Assembly (NCBI GenBank): GCA_964035575.1
Contig: OZ037905.1
Span: forward strand, 893,001-957,000
Direction of reading: 5' to 3'
DNA from: Rhynchopus sp. YZ270_cl-10
Lineage: Eukaryota > Euglenozoa > Diplonemea > Diplonemida > Diplonemidae
DNA length: 64,000 nt
Made by a program: the position numbers and the translations under genes. Shown in pieces: positions 33,902 through 45,400 of this stretch. The notes beneath the pieces were generated by a model. That model searched no databases. It saw only the letters and a program-made list of their open reading frames with translations, and was not told the origin of the DNA. Within the stretch, counting starts at the first letter, position 1. Each line of letters starts with the position of its first letter.

Positions 33902-34974
33902 TTTTATTTTGTACCCTTTGATAAAAAAAAATGAGGAGAAAATAAGGGGAGAGAAGGGGAGAAGGGAGATATTTAAAAGGTAGCGAAATGCGGGAGAAAG
34001 AAGAGGGGGTTTTTTACACAGCAGAAAACGCAACACACAAAAAAAAAAAAATAATAAAAAAAAAAATAAAAAAGGGCCCCTCCCCAAAGTGAGGTGCTAT
34101 TACACAAAGAGGGGGGGGGTGAAGAGAAGCATCGCAATAACGCTGAAAAAAGAACTATGCTGTGGAAACAACTGTTCCTTCGGCGTGAATCATATTGGGG
34201 AAAAGGGGGGGGAAATGGAAAAAAAAAAGGGGGTCGCGAGAAGAAGAGCTTTGGAAAAATGTGTTGCGCTATTGACACATATCTGTAACTAGCCTTAAAA
34301 ACTCGCGGGGGAAGAGGGGAAAAAACTAAACTAACATTTTGCCACTTGATTTGTCCTCACTAATCTACTACTGAGTCTTTTTTCGTTGACCGCAGCCATT
34401 TTAGGAAGCCATTTAGGCTCTTACCCTGGGTGGCGCACATGATAATTGATTGGGGGAGGGGAATGATTCAAAAGGAAAAGGCGTGAGGACAAATTTACCG
34501 TTGGCTAATCAAGTTCAGTTTCTAATAACACTGCGTGTAAGCAAAAACTAAACTAACATTTTGCCACTTGATTTGTCCTCACTAATCTACTACTGAGTCT
34601 TTTTTCGTTGACCGCAGCATAGCCCAAAGGGACCGCGTAGCGGAAAGGTAGCAGAGTATGGAGTTTAAGGGGGGAGAAAAGGGAGGGAAGGTGGGAAAAG
34701 AGAGAAACCTGTAAACACGGCATCCGCCGTCAACCTCGCAGCTTCTGCGGGGGAGGGCGGAACGCACAGCCACGAGAACCCTCTAGATGGGTACAAAAAC
34801 CCCACTGGCCCTGTCCATCCAAACCGATTCAGAGGAGAACCAGTACTGATCAAAACTGCACAAACCGAACAACTGATCAAAACAAAACTGTTCTACCGCC
34901 GCCTCGGGAGCAGTGTAGAGACAGGTACGCCGAAGCGAATGGGGCACTGAGAAGTCAGCACTCACCAAAAAATA

Positions 34975-35820
34975 AAAAGGTTTATATCCATTCGCTATCG
35001 CGAGGACAGGACACTGGATAAGGGGCGCTGCAAGCGCATATGAAGTGCCAAGCACACATCATACAAAAATAAAAAGGGTTGTATCCATTCGGCATCACGT
35101 GGACACTGGATAAGGGCGCTGTAAGCGCATATGAAGTACCAAGCATAGTCAGCACACATCATAACAAAAATAAAAAAGTTTGCATCCATTCGGTATCACG
35201 TGGACACTGGATAAAGGGCGCTGTGAGCGCAAACATAGTCAGCACACATCATACAAAAAAATAAAATAAAATAAAAGGTTTATATCCATTCGCTATCACG
35301 AGGACAGGACACTGGATAAGGGGACGCCGTGAGCGCATATGAAGTGCCAAGCATAGTCAGCACACATCATAAAGATAAACATTTCTTGCACGCGCCATCA
35401 CCAAGACAGCGGGCACTACGGTACCGTATAGTATCCTCGACCGCGAGGTACACCATGTCCATCTACGAGCAGCGCACACTTGAAAAACAACCCAGCTTGG
35501 TACAAAAGACACGGTCCTTGACCATGTCACAGTGGCCCTTGACCACTGGAATAACCCACACTTTGCAGGAGAGAACCATGCAGACATTGCGAATAAGCGC
35601 ATATGCACATACAATAAGACAGGCAACCAAATCACTGAATACACGACAATAACGGACACGCGATCGGCCTCTGCACAGACATGATAAAAAATAAAAATAA
35701 AATACAAAGAAGACAAAAAATGAAAATTACAAATAAAGTTTACCCATTCGCCGTCACGAGGAGTGGATAAGGGGCGCCGTAAGCGCATATGAAGTGCCAA
35801 GCATAGTCAGCACACATCAT
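34975..35820. repeat. Tandem array of about 100-bp units inside the retroelement
   Basis: Units beginning ATCCATTCGCTATCACGAGG recur at about 34987, 35086, 35187, 35287 and, after a diverged stretch, 35747. Shared words are ACACTGGATAAGG, GGCGC, GCATATGAAGTGCCAAGCA and CAGCACACATCATA, each unit ending in an A-rich AAAATAAAA tract. Confidence 0.75.
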
Positions 35821-35834
35821 AATAAAAATTTCAG

Positions 35835-37736
35835 TTAACAAAACATAGCTTCTACTCTTTCGTACTCCGTGAGTACTGGAGGAAGTGATGCCAACGAGGG
35901 GGCCACTGTTCCGCGAGTAAACTCATCAGCCCGCTGACTTAAGGTGTCCACCCACGAGGCAGACACACTCATGTTGGTAGCCTTTGCAGTGTCAAAAATG
36001 GCACACAGCAGCTCATTAGCCAAAAAATTCTTACTGTGTCCTTTGTTTATCGCCGCCACAGCAGCAGCGTTATCGACCTGAAGGGACACTTCATGGTCTG
36101 TGTTCTCAGCGGCCGCCAGCCTAACGGCACGCCAAGCAGCGTATAGCTCTTTTAGATAAATATGATGTTGCTCAGGGTTTGAAAACACACCCTGAGTGAC
36201 CGGTTCAAAGACCTCAGACTCTATTAAAGCAGCCCACTCGCGGTCGGAAGCGTCTGACCACGCTACCACGGTGGGCCTCTCTGGCTGGTCCTCAATCCAG
36301 TCGTTGCTCCTCATCACAGACACGATGCCTGCGAATTCAGATATAACAGATGGGGGGATTTCTAGTTTAACATCCCACTTCTGTGGGTCAATTGCAAGAA
36401 CAGACGCAGTGCGCCGCAAAAAAGAAAGAGAAACACGGAAATAACAAAGTCTGCGTTTAGTGCAGTACAAAAACCACACAAACCCACCCAACACTTTATA
36501 AAAGTCCCTCGCAGTACATGAGTTTTTCAACACCTCATTCAGTACGGGAGAATCCACACACTTCTCAATCCAATCAGGGGCAGCACGGTACCGTCTCGGG
36601 GAGCTCGCCAGATCGAACTCCAGGCCCAACGCACAGAAGTTTGCACGGGGCACACCCTCTCCTTCATCGTCATTCAGTTCGGCGCCCACTCGCTCTGCTC
36701 GTCGGAGGAACGAAGAGTAACGCTTCTCCGCCTCAGGGAGAGTTTTGCCTACGACAAAGAAGTTGTCCACCCAAGCGAGTCCGTCATCCTCCGGGAGTAA
36801 CACCATCGCCGAGCGGTGTGCGATGCACGGCGCCCAACTCCAGCCCATACAGAGCACATTGAGCTTTGCCCTCACGAAGGGGCCACGTGCACCTGACAGG
36901 TTCACTCCGAAGAAGTCGTCCACACCATCCGCCAGCGGGAACTGGTAGAACCAGCTCCGCCCGTCTGCCTGCACCACGTACGCATTGTCCATGAATCGCC
37001 GTACCACCTGGTGTATAGACGGTAACAGCATTGGCGGGGGTGCACGCATTAAGCGATTCAGCTTTCGGCCGTCGCACACAAGCCTCAGTCCATGCACCTT
37101 CTTAGGGACGGTGAAGGCGGGAAGCACCACCTTCTGCACCTTGGACCGAGACATCACACCCCACTGCAGCAGGTTTCCCCAGTGGCGCAGCATGTGCCTG
37201 GAGGTTCCCCTCCTGAGAGGAACAGAGGAATCCAGGACTTTCCTACCCTCATCGGTAAGGTTCGCCGTGAAGGCTTCACGAGACCTGATGACATCAAGGA
37301 TACCGGTGAGCAATCCCTTCGTATCCATGGCCATGAGCGCATCAAGATCCAGCCTCGCACGCGAAATGTTCGCCAACTCCCCTTCAGCCCGTTCCGCAGG
37401 CGCAGACACAAACCGGCGGTCCAGCACGACAGTTGCCTCAGTTCCGTACAGGATAGCAATGTCCGGTCCGTCGTCCATCAGCTCGCGTCTTGGAAGCGGC
37501 GGCGGAGGCGGCGCGTACTTCGGCGGCCCCATCACCGTCGGGAAAGCAGGGCGAAGTGGGGGCGCTCGCGCTCGTCGCCAGCGTCGCACCCACACACAGG
37601 GTCTTAGGCTACCCTGTACTGGCGGGTTCGTCTGCGAGAGCCCAACGTTGCCCGCGACGAACGGAACGGATCGAACAATCCGTCCACCTCCGCATCCTCT
37701 GCCACCTCGCACACGGGTCCTCCCCCTTCGTGCCAT
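35835..37736 (-). CDS. Reverse transcriptase-RNase H polyprotein of the DIRS/Ngaro-like element
   Basis: A long minus-strand frame of about 630 residues, internal to the retroelement above. The reverse transcriptase region includes FTVPKK, LRLVCDGRKLNRLM, WFYQFPLADGVDDFF and the palm segment around GLAWVDNFF. The RNase H region follows: VVAWSDASDREWAALI, YLKELYAAWRAVRLA, VSLQVDNAAAVAAINKGHS and WVDTLSQRADEFTRG. Direct RT to RNase H order with no integrase or protease in the same frame is typical of DIRS-like elements rather than Ty1 or Ty3 elements. The N-terminal 90 residues are Arg/Gly/Pro-rich. Confidence 0.85.
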   Translation of the reverse strand: MARRGRTRVRGGRGCGGGRIVRSVPFVAGNVGLSQTNPPVQGSLRPCVWVRRWRRARAPPLRPAFPTVMGPPKYAPPPPPLPRRELMDDGPDIAILYGTEATVVLDRRFVSAPAERAEGELANISRARLDLDALMAMDTKGLLTGILDVIRSREAFTANLTDEGRKVLDSSVPLRRGTSRHMLRHWGNLLQWGVMSRSKVQKVVLPAFTVPKKVHGLRLVCDGRKLNRLMRAPPPMLLPSIHQVVRRFMDNAYVVQADGRSWFYQFPLADGVDDFFGVNLSGARGPFVRAKLNVLCMGWSWAPCIAHRSAMVLLPEDDGLAWVDNFFVVGKTLPEAEKRYSSFLRRAERVGAELNDDEGEGVPRANFCALGLEFDLASSPRRYRAAPDWIEKCVDSPVLNEVLKNSCTARDFYKVLGGFVWFLYCTKRRLCYFRVSLSFLRRTASVLAIDPQKWDVKLEIPPSVISEFAGIVSVMRSNDWIEDQPERPTVVAWSDASDREWAALIESEVFEPVTQGVFSNPEQHHIYLKELYAAWRAVRLAAAENTDHEVSLQVDNAAAVAAINKGHSKNFLANELLCAIFDTAKATNMSVSASWVDTLSQRADEFTRGTVAPSLASLPPVLTEYERVEAMFC

Positions 37737-37937
37737 AGTGTAGCTTTGGAAGCTGTAGTCGAAAAATATTTTTCGTTGACCGCAGCCATTTTAGGAAGCC
37801 ATTTAGGCTCTTACCCTGGGTGGCGCACATGATAATTGATTGGGGGAGGGGAATGATTCAAAAGGAAAAGGCGTGAGGACAAATTTACCGTTGGCTAATC
37901 AAGTTCAGTTTCTAATAACACTGCGTGTAAGCAAAAA

Positions 37938-39416
37938 AATATCATTTTGCGGCACTCCAGAAAGAGCGCAGCAATGATGAATAGAAAGAAACAAAAAACA
38001 ACAAAAAAAGAGAGAGAAAAATTGTTTTTTTTTTTTTTGGTAAGATGAATGCAAGACAACGAATACTTCTCGTGTGCCTTAGTCGCCTTTAACAACAATA
38101 CATTTTGGAGTGAACTGTATGGGACAGTGGTAGTGGGAAGGGAAGAAAAAACACAAGGCAAAGTCCCTCTTATCTCAATCCATTTTCTGTCCAGTAAAAG
38201 AGAAGAAGTTGATTGAGTCTGAGCCGCCACTACTAAACTGTGGGTGTTGATGCAGGCACCTCCGACCCACTGTACGATGCCAGCCATCCGGATGAAAGCG
38301 CAAGAAAAATAAACTACCATTTTGCCACCTGATTTTGTCTTTACCAAGCTACAACTGTGTCTTTTTTTCGTTGACCGCAGCAAAAAGTTATGTCTCTTTG
38401 TCTCAAGTTTTCGTGTTGCATTGAAGCATTGAAGCATCCCCACAAAAAAACGAGTAGTTGAAATGTACTAAAACGCAGCTCGGTCGTGCTCATGCAAAAA
38501 GAAGAAAAGGTGAAAGTACAAATGGGAAAGCTCCTTTTTCCATTGTTACAAAGTAACAACCATTTTTTTCGGTGACCGACCCCTCCCACCCAGAAAAACC
38601 GATACTTTGTGACAATTGGAAAAAACGAGCCTTCCCAAGAAAAAAATGAAAATAATCAGAAATTGTACAGTACAGAAACCCAATGGCTTCTAGGCAGGGG
38701 GAAAACGGGGAATAAGGTGGCAGGAGGGGACAACAAAAACGCCCGTTGCACCAAATGGTACAAGGGGGGGTATTTTCTGGTTTTACTCAAAATATTGCGG
38801 CTTGCGGCCACAGCAGAGAAAGGATATACAAACAGCAACATAGCTTTGAAGGGCGAACCGACACAACAATACATCCAAAGAACACTTGATCGCTGGTACC
38901 TCTCGTGTACACGTGCATTGCAAGTGTATTGGTCTTTTAAAAGACATAGATGTATCCGACGCAAGTTTCCCATCCCGCTAAAAATTTTCTTCAAAAACAC
39001 AAATGATCCCCAGATCGAAATGGGTACCTTTTTTTTTACAATTAAAAGTGTAGGCGGGGTTTAGTGTATATTGACCCTGGTACACATTTTGTTTTGTTGT
39101 TCTACGTGGGTTTCCACACCACTCAAGGCATTGGACAGTTTTGCTATTCTTATTTCGAGGGAACTAGATAGACTGGGATTTGGTCCGATATACAAAAAAC
39201 ACCGAAAGGAGAAAACTTCAAAGATGCATGCGCATCTCACATACGTGCACACCTTGTAACAAATGAAGGCTAAGAGATGAAGATAAAAGTACAATTTTGG
39301 AAAAACAGTGAAAATACCGTAATACATTGATTTGTGCTGGGGGGTAGAGAAAAAAGGCTAAACAGCATTTATGCTTGGCCGTTTGGGCCAAAGGAACTGA
39401 TGTCTTGACATGCATT
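37938..39416. other. Intergenic region with a solo retroelement repeat, no gene recognised
   Basis: About 1.5 kb downstream of the adenylate kinase gene. At 38311-38382 lies a diverged copy of repeat A of the DIRS/Ngaro-like element (shared words CATTTTGCCAC and TTTTTTTCGTTGACCGCAG), probably left by another family member. The rest has only short frames with low-complexity translations. Confidence 0.55.
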
Positions 39417-42400
39417 TCACACAGCGATTCGACTGGACAGCAGCACAATAGGTGGAAGCTTCGCACTCTTTCTGCCGCGGTTTGCATTCACCGCAAGACG
39501 CATTGTCAGTCGCTCGCGGAGTTCAACCTGCAAAAAATGTGGTATTTTTTTGGTGTTTGAAAAGAGAAAAAGCTTATATGTTCAAACCCAGGCCTCTCAT
39601 GATGAGCTACACCAAACGGGAGATGGTTGCTGCAAACTCTATTTCTATCGTTGTTAACTCTAATTCTGAGTTGCCAAAAAAACCCCCCTCTCTCCTCTGA
39701 CGGATCGCATGAGCGCGGACCAGAAGGCGACGTTGCTGGGAGCGAACGCCGGAACAACGTGGGGGACCCTTCTCCCTGTCGCTGAAGACTTTAAGAGTGG
39801 AACGGTACGTGAACGTGCTGGTTCGGATGCTGGAAGTACTGGACAGTGTGTTGAGAGAAACCCGCAAGGAGCTTATGCGCGCGCGCCTCGAACCGAGATT
39901 TTCGAAGGGGAGTACAATGCAGAGGAAACTTCAGCCACATGGTACAAAGGCATTAATTCTTCTTGCAAGCGTCGACACCCACATACCTCACGTTGGAACA
40001 AGGTCACCCTCTTCTCCATCTCGCTGTCCACAGCCTGCTTCACAGGGTCTGCTGCAGAGAGCTGTTTGTAGTCAAGCGCGACCTTCATGTCTGACCAGTC
40101 CTCCAGGCGCACGAGTTGTAGAGGCTGCTTCTTCTGCAAGGGGGGGGTTAGGGGATACGACTCCAGCCATTTTGGCTGGGACCAAACGCACGGAAAATTC
40201 ATTTGGCATTATCTGGCCATCTCCAAGGCAACTGCGGGTCAATAACACCCTCAGAGTGGGTCACAGGGGGTCTGTGGGCCGAAAAACGACCCAGAAGCCA
40301 CCCCAGAATACAAAAAAATGGAAAAAAATAGTGAAAAAACGGCTTTTTGACGGTTTTGGCCATGTTGGGCAAAATAGCGTTTTTTCAAGAAAAAACCAAA
40401 AAAACGGTTATTTTTTGACATCACAAAACCTCCTTTGGCACAAATATACCCCAAAAGTGGCCTGTGAGTCCATTCCAACCTGTTTTGGGCATATTTGACA
40501 CTTTTGGAAGTGTTTTTTTGGTGTTTTTAGGTGAAAAAACATACCCTGGCAATACCCTGACCGCGCTCCGGCAGCATTCCGGCATGCTGTTTGACCCATA
40601 TAGGGGTCAAGAAATGGCCAAAAACCCCCGAAAAAGCACTCCGGGAACCCAGATAGTTCCAAATATCCACCAGACACCCACCCAAACACCGCAGAAACAC
40701 GACAGAAAGTCGTCTTGAAAAACACACTTTTTTCAAAAAGGCTATTATGGAGCCTGTCTGACGAGCTTTTTGAAAAAAGTGTGTTTTTCAAGACGACTTT
40801 CTGTCGTGTTTCTGCGGTGTTTGGGTGGGTGTCTGGTGGATATTTGGAACTATCTGGGTTCCCGGAGTGCTTTTTCGGGGGTTTTTGGCCATTTCTTGAC
40901 CCCTATATGGGTCAAACAGCATGCCGGAATGCTGCCGGAGCGCGGTCAGGGTATTGCCAGGGTATGTTTTTTTCACCAAAAAACACCAAAAAAGATCGGG
41001 TCTTTTGTTTGTGCGCTCAAAGCCGGGAAAACAAAAAGGTGAAAAAATGTGTTAAACTGAAGTACGGTTGTTGTGGTTAATTGAGTACTCAAAGAAAACA
41101 AGCAAGCTTCTGTTTTTTTCAATCCGTTTTGTTTGCCCTGCAGCGCTGCCTCCAATCTTTTTAGAATTGACAACAAGTTGTTTTATCAAAAAAACACTTC
41201 AAAAAGTGTCAAATATGTCCAAAACAGGTTGGAATGGACTCACAGGCCACTTTTGGGGTATATTTGTGCCAAAGGAGGCTTTGTGATGTCAAAAAATAAC
41301 CGTTTTTTTGGTTTTTTCTTGAAAAAACGCTATTTTGCCCAACATGGCCAAAACCGTCAAAAAGCCGTTTTTTCACTATTTTTTTCCATTTTTTTGTATT
41401 CTGGGGTGGCTTCTGGGTCGTTTTTCGGCCCACAGACCCCCTGTGACCCACTCTGAGGGTGTTATTGACCCGCAGTTGCCTTGGAGATGGCCAGATAATG
41501 CCAAATGAATTTTCCGTGCGCAAAAAATGGCTGGAGTCGTACCCCCTAAAGGGGGGGGTGTGTTAGGAGCGTGTGTTTGATGGTAAGAGAGAAGTGTGCA
41601 ATAAGAGCTTAACACCAAACAAAACATTGAGAATATCAGTGCGTAGACAGTCACTCAGAGAGTCTTCAAAATCATCAAAAAAGAAATGGAAAGCGTGAAA
41701 GTGTGCAAGCATGATAGAGGCAAATATATGCGACGTGCAGAGGTGCATAAGAGGTACATACATAAGCTCGCAGAGGTGGCAACGGACGTTTCACCGGCTC
41801 TGGTGCACGCTTCGGTGCATCGATGCCAAGCACACCACAAACGTCACCCCACACGTTGGCCGGGTTCTGGTTCCCATTCACCTTCGCAACAACAGCTAAG
41901 TAGTGGTCAAGAAGTGGGACAGTCTGACTGTGGTAAGCCTCGAGACGTGTCTTCAAAGCACCCTTCGTATCATCAGAACGTTGCTCCAAGGCTTCGTCCG
42001 TTGCATCATCACGCATGGTGTCAGTGCTGGGTTCTCTGCCCTTCAGAGACTTTGGTGGGTTGAACTTGTCGTGGTAGGAACGTCCAGAGTCCTTGTGGAT
42101 CCACCTCCCGCAGATGCGCTCCTCAAGAACACTGTCGGGCACATCCAGAGAGATCACCTTGGTAACAATGTCACCCTGCTTCAGCAACACAGCATCAAGA
42201 AGCTCTGCCTGCCTCACAGTGCGAGGGAATCCGTCAAGAATGAAACCATTTGAACAATCATCGCTTTTGATGCGTTCGGTGATGATACCAACAACAATCT
42301 CGTCAGACACAAGACCACCTGTCTTCATCACAGCTTCTGCTTGCTTCCCGACCTCAGTTCCCTGCTTCACAGCTGCACGCAGCATGTCTCCTGTGGATAG

Positions 42401-45400
42401 TTGTGGGTGTCCCATTGCAGAAGTGATCCGAGGTCCGTGTGTTCCCTTCCCAGAGCCTGGTGGGCCAAAGAGGATGAAAATGTCACGGTGGTTTGAAAGC
42501 GACTGACGCAGAGCACGCATGGCTGGCCCACCTCCTGCTGCAGTCACCTTCGCCATTCCTCCACCAGCAACCTCCGTGTTGTTTTCAATGCCAAGCACAC
42601 CACAAACATCACACCACACGTTGGCCGGGTTCTGGTTCCCGTTCACCTTCGCCACAACAGCTAAGTAGTGGTCAAGAAGTGGGACAGTCTGACTGTGGTA
42701 AGCCTCGAGACGTGTCTTCAAAGCGTCCTTCGTATCGTCAGAACGTTGCTCCAAGGCATCACCTGTTGCATCATCACGCATGGTGTCAGTGCTGGGTTCT
42801 CTGCCCTTCAGAGACTTTGGTGGGTTGAACTTGTCGTGGTAGGAACGTCCAGAGTCCTTGTGGATCCACCTCCCGCAGATGCGCTCCTCAAGAACACTGT
42901 CGGGCACATCCAAAGAGATCACCTTGGTAACTATGTCACCTTGCTTCAGCAACACAGCATCAAGAAGCTCTGCCTGCCTCACAGTGCGAGGGAATCCGTC
43001 AAGAATGAAACCATTTGAACAATCATCGCTTTTGATGCGTTCGGTGATGATACCAACAACAATCTCGTCAGACACAAGACCACCTGTCTTCATCACAGCT
43101 TCTGCTTGCTTCCCGACTTCAGTTCCCTGCTTCACAGCTGCACGCAGCATGTCTCCTGTGGAAAGTTGTGGGTGTCCCATTGCAGAAGTGATCCGAGGTC
43201 CGTGTGTTCCCTTCCCAGAGCCTGGTGGGCCAAAGAGGATGAAAATGTCACGGTGGTTTGAAAGCGACTGACGCAGAGCACGCATGGCTGGACCACCTCC
43301 TGCTGCAGTCACCTTCGCCATTCCTCCACCAGCAACCTCCGTGTTGTTTTCAATGCCAAGCACACCACAAACATCACCCCACACGTTGGCCGGGTTCTGG
43401 TTCCCGTTCACCTTCGCCACAACAGCTAAGTAGTGGTCAAGAAGTGGGACAGTCTGACTGTGGTAAGCCTCGAGACGTGTCTTCAAGGCACCCTTCGTAT
43501 CATCAGAACGTTGCTCCAAGGCTTCGTCCGTTGCATCATCACGCATGGTGTCAGTGCTGGGTTCTCTGCCCTTCAGAGACTTTGGTGGGTTGAACTTGTC
43601 GTGGTAGGAACGTCCAGAGTCCTTGTGGATCCACCTCCCACAGATGCGCTCCTCAAGAACACTGTCGGGTACATCCAGAGAGATCACCTTGGTAACAATG
43701 TCACCCTGCTTCAGCAACACAGCATCAAGAAGCTCTGCCTGCCTCACAGTGCGAGGGAATCCGTCAAGAATGAAGCCATTTGAACAATCATCACTTTTGA
43801 TGCGTTCGGTGATGATACCAACAACAATCTCGTCAGACACAAGACCACCTGTCTTCATCACAGCTTCTGCTTGCTTCCCGACTTCAGTTCCCTGCTTCAC
43901 AGCTGCACGCAGCATGTCTCCTGTGGATAGTTGTGGGTGTCCCATTGCAGAAGTGATCCGAGGTCCGTGTGTTCCCTTCCCAGAGCCTGGTGGGCCAAAG
44001 AGGATGAAAATGTCACGGTGGTTTGAAAGCGACTGCCGCAGAGCACGCATGGCTGGCCCACCTCCTGCTGCAGTCACCTTCGCCATTCCTCCACCAGCAA
44101 CCTCCGTGTTGTTTTCAATGCCAAGCACACCACAAACATCACCCCACACGTTGGCCGGGTTCTGGTTCCCGTTCACCTTCGCAACAACAGCTAAGTAGTG
44201 GTCAAGAAGTGGGACAGTCTGACTGTGGTAAGCCTCGAGACGTGTCTTCAAAGCGTCCTTCGTATCATCAGAACGTTGCTCCAAGGCATCACCCGTTGCG
44301 TCATCACGCATGGTGTCAGTGCTGGGTTCTCTGCCCTTCAGAGACTTTGGTGGGTTGAACTTGTCGTGGTAGGAACGTCCAGAGTCCTTGTGGATCCACC
44401 TCCCGCAGATGCGCTCCTCAAGAACACTGTCGGGTACATCCAGAGAGATCACCTTGGTAACTATGTCACCTTGCTTCAGCAACACAGCATCAAGAAGCTC
44501 TGCCTGCCTCACAGTGCGAGGGAATCCGTCAAGAATGAAACCATTTGAACAATCATCGCTTTTGATGCGTTCGGTGATGATACCAACAACAATCTCGTCA
44601 GACACAAGACCACCTGTCTTCATCACAGCTTCTGCTTGCTTCCCGACCTCAGTTCCCTGCTTCACAGCTGCACGCAGCATGTCTCCTGTGGAAAGTTGTG
44701 GGTGTCCCATTGCAGAAGTGATCCGAGGTCCGTGTGTTCCCTTCCCAGAGCCTGGTGGGCCAAAGAGGATGAAAATGTCACGGTGGTTTGAAAGCGACTG
44801 CCGCAATGCACGCATGGCTGGCCCACCTCCTGCTGCAGTCACCTTCGCCATTCCTCCACCAGCAACCTCCGTGTTGTTTTCAATGCCAAGCACACCACAA
44901 ACATCACCCCACACGTTGGCCGGGTTCTGGTTCCCGTTCACTTTCGCAACTACAGCTAAGTAGTGGTCAAGAAGTGGGACAGTCTGACTGTGGTAAGCCT
45001 CGAGACGTGTCTTCAAAGCGTCCTTCGTGTCATCAGAACGTTGCTCCAAGGCATCACCCGTTGCGTCATCACGCATGGTGTCAGTGCTGGGTTCTCTGCC
45101 CTTCAGGGACTTTGGTGGGTTGAACTTGTCGTGGTAGGAACGTCCAGAGTCCTTGTGGATCCACCTCCCACAGATGCGCTCCTCAAGAACACTGTCGGGC
45201 ACATCCAGAGAGATCACCTTGGTAACAATGTCACCCTGCTTCAGCAACACAGCATCAAGAAGCTCTGCCTGCCTCACAGTGCGAGGGAATCCGTCAAGAA
45301 TGAAACCATTCGCACAATCATCGCTTTTGATGCGTTCGGTGATGATACCAACAACAATCTCGTCAGACACAAGACCACCTGTCTTCATCACAGCTTCTGC

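Larger units (their letters stand above)
34321..37937 (-). mobile_element. DIRS/Ngaro-like retroelement with split direct repeats
   Basis: Read on the minus strand the order is repeat B (37937-37796), internal region with the reverse transcriptase frame, repeat A (34617-34543), repeat B (34547-34396) and repeat A (34395-34321). This B-internal-A-B-A order is the split direct repeat plan of Ngaro/VIPER-type tyrosine-recombinase retroelements. The two A copies (about 75 bp) and the two B copies (about 150 bp) look identical by eye, so the insertion is young. Parts recognised: reverse transcriptase with RNase H at 35835-37736, and a tandem-repeat segment at about 34975-35820. I did not recognise recombinase or Gag domains in the remainder. 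A related stand-alone repeat-A copy lies at 38311-38382. Confidence 0.78.

Noticed and set aside
33902-34087. N-terminal extension of the BILBO1-like frame upstream of the ATG
   Set aside because: It begins at a TTG and is Phe/Leu-rich translation of homopolymers; the ATG at 33901 starts the basic, domain-bearing protein.
39538-39986. Middle exon of the adenylate kinase 3' end
   Set aside because: GC content suggests coding sequence at about 39700-39900, and an acceptor near 39783 gives a Ser/Pro-rich frame, but no donor and phase combination is convincing, so I did not assign it.
39797-40498. Plus-strand open frame of about 230 codons overlapping the adenylate kinase 3' exons and the foldback element
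   Set aside because: It runs from host exon antisense straight into the transposon arm. The minus strand gives an in-frame spliced exon with proper donor and acceptor, so the plus frame is a shadow.
40464-41080. Pairs of matching protein-like frames on opposite strands
   Set aside because: They are identical translations of the two arms of the palindromic foldback element, with low-complexity sequence and no domain.
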